Assembly: GCA_036661035.1 (NCBI GenBank)
Contig: JAVWZM010000043.1
Span: 1 to 18,576 of the forward strand
Direction: 5' to 3'
From: JAGPHI01 sp036661035
GTDB lineage: Bacteria; Bacillota; Clostridia; Oscillospirales; Ruminococcaceae
Length of the DNA: 18,576 nt
Shown: piece after piece, positions 1-5,914 of the stretch
Numbering within the stretch: the first letter of the stretch is position 1
Layout: the number at the start of each line of letters is the position of its first letter
Made by a program: the position numbers and the translations under genes
Notes under the pieces: generated by a model
What the model was told of the DNA's origin: nothing
Databases searched by the model: none
Seen by the model: the letters and a program-made list of their open reading frames with translations, nothing else

Positions 1-1430
1 ATAACCTCAGGCTTCACCATTATGCGCACTTCGCGGCCTGCCTGTATGGCAAAGGAACGTTCTACGCCGTCGAAACCGTTGGCAATTTCCTCTAGGCTTT
101 CAAGACGCTTAATGTAGCTGTCTAGGTTTTCCCTGCGTGCGCCCGGGCGTGCGGCTGAGATAGCATCTGCCGCCATTACGATAAACGCAAGTGGTGTTTT
201 TGCCTCTATGTCGCCGTGATGCGCCTCGATAGCGTGGATAATAGCCGGATTTTCTTTATATTTGCGAGCAATATCAACACCAATGGCGATATGGCTGCCC
301 TCGATTTCGTGGTTAAGTGCCTTTCCGATATCGTGCAAAAGGCCTGCTCTGCGTGCCTGTGTAACATTTACGCCAAGCTCTGCCGCCAAGATACCCGACA
401 GATACGCAACCTCAAGAGAATGGTTAAGCACATTTTGCCCGTAGCTTGTACGGTAGCGCAAGCGGCCGATAAGCTTTACAATGTCCGGATGTATGCCATG
501 CACACCCACGTCCATTACTGCTTTTTCTCCCTCGCGTTTCATTACAAGCTCTAAATCGCGGCGACAGCGTTCGGCTGTTTCCTCGATGCGCGCAGGGTGA
601 ATACGCCCGTCGCTGATAAGCTTTTCAAGGGTAAGGCGTGCCACCTCACGGCGCACGGGATCAAAGCTTGAAAGGGTAATAGCCTCAGGTGTATCGTCTA
701 TAATAAGGTCTACTCCTGTGGCGGTTTCGAGGGCGCGGATATTGCGGCCCTCGCGCCCAATAATGCGGCCCTTCATATCGTCTGATGGCAGCGGCACTAC
801 AGATACTGTAGCCTCGCTTGAATGGTCTGCCGCGCAGCGCGCAATGGCTTGGCTGATAAGCTCGCGGCCCATGGAATCCGCCTCGTCTTTAAGCTGAGTT
901 TCGTAGGCGGTAATGCGCAATGCTTTTTCGTGGGTAAGCTGCTCGTCCATTTTGTCGAGCAAAATCTTTTTTGCATCTTCTTGAGTAAGAGCAGAAATGG
1001 TTTCCAGCTTTTCAAGCTCTCTGGCTTTCATCTGCTCTATTTCTCCGAGGCGTGCCTCGGCAAGCTCTGCGCGTTTGCGCAAATCGTCTTCTTTTTGCTC
1101 TAGTGCTTCGGTTTTTTTGTCTACGGATTCTTCTTTTTGGTCAAGGCGACGTTCCTGCCTTGAAAGCTCTCCGCGGCGTTCTTTGATTTCTTTGTCGGCC
1201 TCTGCCTTTAAGCGAAAAGCCTCGTCTTTAGCTTCGATAATGGTTTCTTTACGTTTTTGTTCTGCTGTTTTGATAGCGTCATTGATAATCCTTTTAGCTT
1301 CTTCTTCCGCAGAGCTGATTTTAGCCTCGGCGGTTTTACGTCTGTATGCGATGCCAATAGGAAATGCGATCGCCAAAGCGACCACGCCCACAATAACCGC
1401 TATCAATATGGTTAGCCATATTGGTAACAT
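1..1430 (-). CDS. rny: Ribonuclease Y (3' end cut by window edge)
   Basis: Membrane-anchored endoribonuclease that starts mRNA decay in Bacillota. I read 476 codons on the minus strand with no internal stop. An N-terminal transmembrane helix (MLPIWLTILIAVIVG, about 4-27) is followed by a long charged coiled coil (about 30-200), a KH RNA-binding domain with GREGRN at about 225-230, and an HD metal-dependent phosphohydrolase domain with LLHDIGKA (H366, D367). The family is usually about 520 residues, so roughly 40 C-terminal residues lie off the left edge. The start ATG (1428-1430) has AAGGAG about 9 nt upstream. A good promoter lies at 1515-1543. It is divergent from thrS. The domain order and motifs make the identity secure. 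Confidence 0.96.
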   Translation of the reverse strand, partial: MLPIWLTILIAVIVGVVALAIAFPIGIAYRRKTAEAKISSAEEEAKRIINDAIKTAEQKRKETIIEAKDEAFRLKAEADKEIKERRGELSRQERRLDQKEESVDKKTEALEQKEDDLRKRAELAEARLGEIEQMKARELEKLETISALTQEDAKKILLDKMDEQLTHEKALRITAYETQLKDEADSMGRELISQAIARCAADHSSEATVSVVPLPSDDMKGRIIGREGRNIRALETATGVDLIIDDTPEAITLSSFDPVRREVARLTLEKLISDGRIHPARIEETAERCRRDLELVMKREGEKAVMDVGVHGIHPDIVKLIGRLRYRTSYGQNVLNHSLEVAYLSGILAAELGVNVTQARRAGLLHDIGKALNHEIEGSHIAIGVDIARKYKENPAIIHAIEAHHGDIEAKTPLAFIVMAADAISAARPGARRENLDSYIKRLESLEEIANGFDGVERSFAIQAGREVRIMVKPEV

Positions 1431-1514
1431 TCGGGCTCACTCCTTAAAAATATTGTCATGTTATAAATTAAAAACAGATAAAAAGAACTGTCTTGAATTA
1501 CACCATTCTAATAC

Positions 1515-1543
1515 ATTTTAAAGCTAACTGTGAAACTTGTCAA
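1515..1543 (-). promoter_or_regulatory. Probable sigma-A promoter of rny
   Basis: On the minus strand, TTGACA (1538-1543) is followed by 17 nt and TAAAAT (1515-1520, five of six consensus bases). Transcription would start near 1508, giving a leader of about 78 nt before rny. Its -35 box lies only 7 nt from the TTGACA of the opposing thrS promoter. Called by eye. Confidence 0.6.
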
Positions 1544-1550
1544 GAAATTG

Positions 1551-1579
1551 TTGACAAACTGTAAAAATAAGTGTAATCT
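1551..1579 (+). promoter_or_regulatory. Probable promoter of the thrS T-box leader
   Basis: TTGACA (1551-1556), 17 nt spacer, then TAATCT (1574-1579). The -35 is perfect and the -10 weak (three of six). A start near 1586 lies just upstream of the first T-box helix, which supports the call. Confidence 0.45.
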
Positions 1580-1593
1580 TATAAAAAAGAATA

Positions 1594-1890
1594 CCCCCAA
1601 AAACATTGACGCGGACAAGGATTTTGGTGTTTTTGCATAGATGTATGTATTAAAAATTTCGATATTAAGTTATTTTTAATGTGGCATACATCACAGAGAT
1701 GGTAGCACTTGCTGTGAGCTGCCTTGCAAATTACAAAATTTACCACCGCCGAGCGCAAGGGCGAACCCTTGCCGTATTCAAGGCACGTTACAGTCTTTCA
1801 AAGTGGCAGTGCTGCAAAGCATTGCAATTTGGGTGGAACCGTGGGCTTTATTCGCTCACCCCGTATTTTTATGGGGTGAGCTTTTTTTAT
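1594..1890 (+). promoter_or_regulatory. T-box riboswitch (threonine) controlling thrS
   Basis: Leader RNA that binds uncharged tRNA-Thr and then prevents termination. The conserved T-box core GGGTGGAACCGTG is at 1831-1843. Its TGGA would pair with a UCCA tRNA 3' end, fitting the U discriminator of tRNA-Thr in most Gram-positives. Stem I: GCGG (1611-1614) pairs with CCGC (1746-1749). Above this an internal loop carries ACC (1742-1744), a threonine codon followed by A, the likely specifier. The AG bulge CAGAGA is at 1694-1699, and the distal helix GGTAGC (1701-1706)/GCTGCC (1718-1723) closes a GNUG-like loop. An extra A/T-rich hairpin (1640-1692) is inserted. A further hairpin is GCAAGGG-CGAA-CCCTTGC (1755-1772). 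The antiterminator pairs GGGTG (1831-1835) with CACCC (1857-1861) of the terminator's left arm. The neighbouring thrS agrees with the predicted specificity. Confidence 0.9.
1854..1888 (+). terminator. T-box regulated intrinsic terminator
   Basis: GCTCACCCC (1854-1862) pairs with GGGGTGAGC (1873-1881). The stem can extend by three pairs toward the loop, and a run of seven T follows. The left arm also pairs with the T-box core, so this hairpin and the antiterminator exclude each other. Confidence 0.93.
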
Positions 1891-1909
1891 TTTGTAAGGA
1901 GGAGCATTT

Positions 1910-3844
1910 ATGAAAATTACATTAAAGGGCGATGTTGTAAAGGAATACGAAAATGGCGTTTCTGCCGCAGATATTGCCAAAAGCATCGGCATGGGGCTAT
2001 ACAAAAGCGCCTGTGCCGCAAGGGTGAACGGTAAAACCGTAGATTTGCGCACTGTTATTAACGAGGACTGCGCACTTGATATCCTTACCTTTGACGACGA
2101 CGAGGGCAAGCGCGTGTTTCGGCACACTGCAAGCCATGTGCTTGCGGCGGCTGTTTTGCGCCTGTTCCCCAGTGCAAAATACGCCATAGGCCCTGCTATT
2201 GACGGCGGATTTTACTACGATTTCGACGTAGAAAAGCCATTTACCAGCGACGACCTTGAAAAAATCGAGGCGGAAATGAAGGTTATTGTTAAAAGCGGCG
2301 TGGCACTGGAGCGTTTTGAAAAAGAGCCAAGTGACGCGCGTGAGCTTATGGCAAACCAGCCCTATAAGCTAGAGCTGCTTGAGGAGCATGCCGCCAAGGG
2401 CGACAAAATCAGCTTTTACACTCTTGGGGAATTTACCGATTTGTGCGCAGGGCCTCATCTTATGGACGTGAGCGCGATAAAAGCGTTTAAGCTTACAAGT
2501 GCCACGGGCGCATATTGGCGCGGCGACAGCAAAAAAGCCATGATGTGCCGCATTTATGGCACTGCTTTTCCAAAAAACGCAGACCTTGAGGCACATTTAG
2601 CGGCTATTGAGGACGCAAAAAAGCGCGACCATAACAAAATAGGCCGCGAGTTGGAGTTTTTTACAACTGCGGATTGCATTGGGCAGGGCTTGCCTATTCT
2701 TTTGCCAAAGGGCGCGCGCACCATTCAGCTTTTACAGCGTTTTGTGGAGGACGAGGAGCAAAGCCGCGGCTATCAGCTAACCAAAACCCCGCTTATGGCA
2801 AAAAGAGATTTGTACCGTATCAGCGGCCACTGGGACCATTATCGCGACGGCATGTTTATTTTTGGCGATCCGGACGACGAAACCAAGGAATGTTTCGCCC
2901 TGCGCCCCATGACATGCCCGTTCCAATACCAAGTGTTTTTAAACCGCAAGCGCAGCTATCGCGATTTGCCGATGCGCCTTGGCGAAACAAGCACACTGTT
3001 CCGCAACGAGGATTCGGGCGAGATGCATGGGCTTATCCGTGTGCGCCAGTTTACCATTAGCGAGGGGCATTTGATTTTGCGTCCCGAGCAGCTTGAAGAA
3101 GAATTTAAGGGTTGCCTTGACCTTGCTAAATTCATGCTTAAAACCGTTGGCCTTGCCGAAGACGTTACCTATCGTTTCAGCAAATGGGACGAAAACCGCA
3201 AGGACAAATACGAGGGCACTGTAGAGCAGTGGAACGAGGCGCAGAGCCTTATGGAAAAAATATTAAACGACCTTGGCGTGCAATACACTGTGGGCATAGA
3301 CGAGGCGGCGTTCTACGGGCCAAAGCTTGATATTCAGATTAAAAACGTGCATGGCAAAGAGGACACTCTTATCACCATACAAATCGACATGCTGCTTGCC
3401 GCTAAATTCGGCATGCAATACACAGATTCTGACGGCAGCGAAAAAACGCCGTATATTATCCACCGCACTTCCCTTGGCTGTTACGAGCGCACCCTTGCGC
3501 TATTGCTTGAAAAATATGCAGGCGCACTGCCTGTGTGGCTGTCGCCGGAGCAGGTGCGTGTAGTGCCAATAAGCGACGCGCACCACGCATATGCCGAGGA
3601 GCTTGTAGCAAAGCTAAAGGCTGTAGGCATACGCGCCGAGGCAGATTACCGCGCTGAAAAAATGGGATATAAAATCCGCGAGGCGCAGCTTGCAAAGGTG
3701 CCATATATGCTGGTTGTGGGCAACGACGAAATGGCAAACGGCACAGTAGCCGTGCGTGCGCGCAAGGAAGAAAACGGCGGCGTAAAAGCCTTTGACGCAT
3801 TTAAGGCGGATATCCTCTTAGAAGTCGCAGAGAAAAGGCTGTAA
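1910..3844 (+). CDS. thrS: Threonine--tRNA ligase
   Basis: Charges tRNA-Thr with threonine in the cytoplasm. 644 residues, the usual full length. Domain order: TGS (about 1-62); editing domain with RHTASH (H72, H76) and LCAGPH (C179, H183), the four residues of the Ser-tRNA deacylation site; class II catalytic core (about 245-535) with zinc ligands expected at C336 (RPMTCPF), H387 (EGH) and H518 (IIHRTSLG); C-terminal anticodon-binding domain (about 540-640). Compared with the E. coli core (MNCPGH, AHIF, HRAILG), the motifs read TCPFQY, EGHLIL and HRTSLG. From memory this matches a subtype common in Clostridia. The start has AAGGAGG (1896-1902) 7 nt upstream. Expression is controlled by the T-box leader directly in front. 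Confidence 0.97.
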   Translation: MKITLKGDVVKEYENGVSAADIAKSIGMGLYKSACAARVNGKTVDLRTVINEDCALDILTFDDDEGKRVFRHTASHVLAAAVLRLFPSAKYAIGPAIDGGFYYDFDVEKPFTSDDLEKIEAEMKVIVKSGVALERFEKEPSDARELMANQPYKLELLEEHAAKGDKISFYTLGEFTDLCAGPHLMDVSAIKAFKLTSATGAYWRGDSKKAMMCRIYGTAFPKNADLEAHLAAIEDAKKRDHNKIGRELEFFTTADCIGQGLPILLPKGARTIQLLQRFVEDEEQSRGYQLTKTPLMAKRDLYRISGHWDHYRDGMFIFGDPDDETKECFALRPMTCPFQYQVFLNRKRSYRDLPMRLGETSTLFRNEDSGEMHGLIRVRQFTISEGHLILRPEQLEEEFKGCLDLAKFMLKTVGLAEDVTYRFSKWDENRKDKYEGTVEQWNEAQSLMEKILNDLGVQYTVGIDEAAFYGPKLDIQIKNVHGKEDTLITIQIDMLLAAKFGMQYTDSDGSEKTPYIIHRTSLGCYERTLALLLEKYAGALPVWLSPEQVRVVPISDAHHAYAEELVAKLKAVGIRAEADYRAEKMGYKIREAQLAKVPYMLVVGNDEMANGTVAVRARKEENGGVKAFDAFKADILLEVAEKRL

Positions 3845-4015
3845 ATTTGTAAAGCGTTTAAAGAGAGTTTAAGCGAAGCGCTGAACATATTTTTGTTAAA
3901 AGGGTTTTGCAAAACTGTTTTAACCCTGCATGTGCGTTAGCACGCACATTAGAATGAGTTTTTTGATAAACAACTCCGCAGACTTGTTCTATTAAAATTA
4001 AACTTAAAATCAACC

Positions 4016-4065
4016 AAAACCGCCTATGGCAAAAGCTTGCACAAGCTATTGTCATAGGCGGTTTT
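4016..4065. terminator. Bidirectional terminator between thrS and the pilin-like gene
   Basis: A 15-bp stem, AAAACCGCCTATGGC (4016-4030) with its complement at 4051-4065 (one G-T pair), and an inner helix AGCTT/AAGCT. Both outer ends are A/T runs, so a U tract follows the GC stem on either strand. It sits between convergent thrS and the prepilin-like gene. The rest of 3845-4101 holds only small hairpins, for example TGTGCGT/ACGCACA at 3931-3948. Confidence 0.8.
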
Positions 4066-4101
4066 ATATGTTCTTGAATTATTCGTTTAGCAAAAAGGCT
4101 T

Positions 4102-4605
4102 TTACCCTACCTCTTTGCCATCGTCCTTTGTTATTTTTCCGGTTGAACTATCTAATGTATAATACGGCTTCACCTTTGTTTTTACTCCTTTTGGAGAGTA
4201 CACAATATTGTAATAGTACGCTTGAGTCTTGGGATTGATACTTATGTAAATATGAAAATACGCCTTATCGCTTACTTGTATTCCTGCACCCTCGAAGGCT
4301 TTTAAATAATATTCATTTACGACATTTTTTGTACCATCTATTTCAAACTTCCCATTTTTATATAAAAGAACTACTTCTTTTTGAAACGTGGCAATATCTT
4401 TATTTATGGTAGACATTGATTTTGTCGTGCGCAAAACGCTTTCCATACTGCGCACGCTTGCCGCCGCCGCCGCGTCCTCGGCGTCTGTAATGGCGCCAAA
4501 TGCCGTGGGCACTGCTATAGCCGCAATTACAGCTAAAATAGCCAGCACCACTATAAGCTCTATTAATGTAAACCCTTTTTTGCCTGAATTCTTCTTTTTC
4601 GTCAT
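4102..4605 (-). CDS. Type IV prepilin-like protein (stand-alone)
   Basis: 167 residues with a class III signal: a short basic leader (MTKKKNSGKKG), predicted cleavage between G11 and F12, then FTLIELIVVLAILAVIAAIAVP. This gives a mature N-terminal Phe, Glu at mature position 5 and the hydrophobic alpha-1 spine. The rest is a soluble head rich in Lys and Tyr, with no recognisable domain. It would be cut by a prepilin peptidase and either polymerise as a pilin or act as a pseudopilin (ComGC-type). No peptidase, ATPase or platform gene lies in the window, so its machinery must be elsewhere. GGGAGAT lies about 8 nt before the ATG. The gene is 72 nt downstream of the DUF218 gene on the same strand and may be cotranscribed. 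Prepilin nature is secure; the role is not. Confidence 0.88.
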   Translation of the reverse strand: MTKKKNSGKKGFTLIELIVVLAILAVIAAIAVPTAFGAITDAEDAAAAASVRSMESVLRTTKSMSTINKDIATFQKEVVLLYKNGKFEIDGTKNVVNEYYLKAFEGAGIQVSDKAYFHIYISINPKTQAYYYNIVYSPKGVKTKVKPYYTLDSSTGKITKDDGKEVG

Positions 4606-4677
4606 ATTTCAATATCTCCCTTTGTTTTCAAAAATTTATGCACATTCGCATTTGCATCGGATAATTTGTAATAGCTG

Positions 4678-5310
4678 TTAATAAAGCCCACGCCAATTTG
4701 CCTTGTCTACCTCGGGAAAGCTTTGTTTTAACAACATTGGGCCTATTTGTGCCGCGCATTTTTCCATTTCTTTAAACACTATATTCATGCCCTCAGGCGT
4801 GTTTGCCCAATTGCTTTTATTAATGCCGCCGATATCAACAGGGCTTACCATTATCTCGACATTAGGAAAATAAAACTGATAATACATGTATGCTCTGCGC
4901 GCATGTATGGATTTACAGCACAGTATCGCCCTATGCACCTCGATGCCTTTTTCCTCTAAAAGCGCAAGAGTAAAACGCGCATTATCGTAGGTAGATACTG
5001 CATTGTCCTCGCATATAATGGCAGATTGCGGCACGCCGTTTTTTTGCATTACCATGGACAAAAACTCGCTTTCGGTTTCGCTTTGCCATGGATATTCATC
5101 TTTTTTAGACAGTGCGCCGTTAAATTTGCCATTGTGTACGCTGTATTTGCCCGATGGCACTACAAGTGGCGACAGCCCCTTCGCGAAAAGCCGTGCCGCC
5201 TGCTCGCCCACCTCGGGGAAAGAACCGCCTGGCATAAAAATGATATCCGCCGGGCGCAATTCGTCGCTTTTAAAAATAAAATCCCCTATTTCGCTGAATA
5301 TCGTTTCCAT
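4678..5310 (-). CDS. DUF218 / YdcF-like family protein
   Basis: 210 residues with DUF218 (YdcF/ElyC/SanA) features: a beta-strand then a Gly turn in ADIIFMPGGS (21-30), a second strand VVPSG (50-54), the signature EDNAVSTYDNA (101-111), and a loop ending HARRA (136-140). No signal peptide or membrane helix is seen, so this is the soluble YdcF-like form, unlike membrane-anchored ElyC/SanA, which act in envelope integrity. Biochemical function is unknown for soluble members; binding of a nucleotide-like ligand has been suggested. The start ATG has a G-rich site (AGGGGGGG) 4 nt upstream. An extended -10 promoter lies at 5334-5361. Divergent from the blaI operon. Confidence 0.8.
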   Translation of the reverse strand: METIFSEIGDFIFKSDELRPADIIFMPGGSFPEVGEQAARLFAKGLSPLVVPSGKYSVHNGKFNGALSKKDEYPWQSETESEFLSMVMQKNGVPQSAIICEDNAVSTYDNARFTLALLEEKGIEVHRAILCCKSIHARRAYMYYQFYFPNVEIMVSPVDIGGINKSNWANTPEGMNIVFKEMEKCAAQIGPMLLKQSFPEVDKANWRGLY

Positions 5311-5333
5311 AATTCCCCCCCTGCTATTTTTTT

Positions 5334-5361
5334 ATTGTACCATAAAAATAATATTTTTCAA
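5334..5361 (-). promoter_or_regulatory. Probable promoter of the DUF218 gene
   Basis: Minus-strand reading: TTGAAA (5356-5361), 16 nt, then TACAAT (5334-5339) with an extended TGG immediately upstream. Transcription would start near 5327, leaving a short leader of about 16 nt before the ATG at 5310. Confidence 0.6.
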
Positions 5362-5402
5362 ACAAATTTACTTATTACAAGCATAAATTGCATTTTCTAT
5401 TG

Positions 5403-5444
5403 ATAAATTGAATTTGTAAGTGTTTCATAAATTGAATTTGTAAG
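5403..5444 (+). repeat. Two 18-bp direct repeats between divergent promoters
   Basis: The 18-mer ATAAATTGAATTTGTAAG occurs identically at 5403-5420 and 5427-5444, a 24-nt period. A partial third copy (ATAAATTG) is at 5383-5390, and the 3' portion TTTGTAAG recurs at 5480-5487. The block lies just upstream of the blaI -35 box (5448) and between it and the DUF218 promoter, where a regulator could bind. Confidence 0.85.
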
Positions 5445-5447
5445 GTA

Positions 5448-5501
5448 TTGACATATATCTACTACAAGTGTAAGATATATTTGTAAGCCGCTACAAATGT
5501 A
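5448..5501 (+). promoter_or_regulatory. Promoter of the blaI-M56 operon with two BlaI-type operators
   Basis: TTGACA (5448-5453), 17-nt spacer, TAAGAT (5471-5476, four of six). Two dyads of the form TACAnnTGTA, the core of BlaI/MecI operators, overlap it. TACAAGTGTA (5463-5472) lies between the -35 and -10 boxes, and TACAAATGTA (5492-5501) lies between the start site and the Shine-Dalgarno. Their centres are 29 nt apart. The position predicts autorepression by the encoded BlaI-like protein. Confidence 0.82.
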
Positions 5502-5515
5502 GGAGATGTGTGAAT

Positions 5516-5914
5516 ATGAAAAAAGATATTACGCGCTTGCCCGATGCAGAGCTTGAAATAATGATGCTATTGTGGCAGGCAGATGCCAGTGTCCCACGCA
5601 ATTATTTTGACCAACATCTTAAAGACAGCAAAAACTGGGCAGACTCCACTATATTAAGCCTTTTGTCGCGCCTTGTGAAGAAGGGTTTTATCACCATTAC
5701 CAAAGACGGCAACCGTAATATCTACACCGCAAAATTGCGCAAATCGGATTATATGGCTATGGAAAACGACGGCTTTTTATCGCGATTTTACAAAAACTCC
5801 CTAAAGGCGTTTGTTGCATCTATGGCAGAGGGCGACAACCTTGATAAAAATGATATAGACGAGCTGCGGGCATACCTTGATAAGCTTAATGAAAGAGGCG
5901 AAAATAATGGCTGA
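5516..5914 (+). CDS. blaI: BlaI/MecI-family transcriptional repressor
   Basis: 132 residues. A winged helix-turn-helix fills the N-terminal half: LPDAELEIMMLLW is the typical first helix, WADSTILSLLSRLVKKGFI the recognition helix (MecI/BlaI proteins have a T-V-x-T-x-L-x-R-L-x-x-K-G pattern here), then the wing. The C-terminal helices (about 75-130) would dimerise. Family members repress their own operon and are inactivated by proteolysis when the partner M56 protease senses a signal. I chose ATG at 5516, 10 nt after AGGAG (5501-5505), over the in-frame GTG at 5510, which is only 4 nt from it. It overlaps the M56 gene by 8 nt. The symbol indicates family; the inducer is not shown to be a beta-lactam. 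Confidence 0.88.
   Translation: MKKDITRLPDAELEIMMLLWQADASVPRNYFDQHLKDSKNWADSTILSLLSRLVKKGFITITKDGNRNIYTAKLRKSDYMAMENDGFLSRFYKNSLKAFVASMAEGDNLDKNDIDELRAYLDKLNERGENNG

Noticed and set aside
822..1521. Plus-strand open frames opposite rny (93 and 174 residues)
   Set aside because: They lie antisense to the continuous RNase Y frame and show no family motifs.
5510..5515. GTG start for the BlaI-like gene at 5510
   Set aside because: Only 4 nt from AGGAG; the ATG two codons later has better spacing and gives the usual N-terminus.
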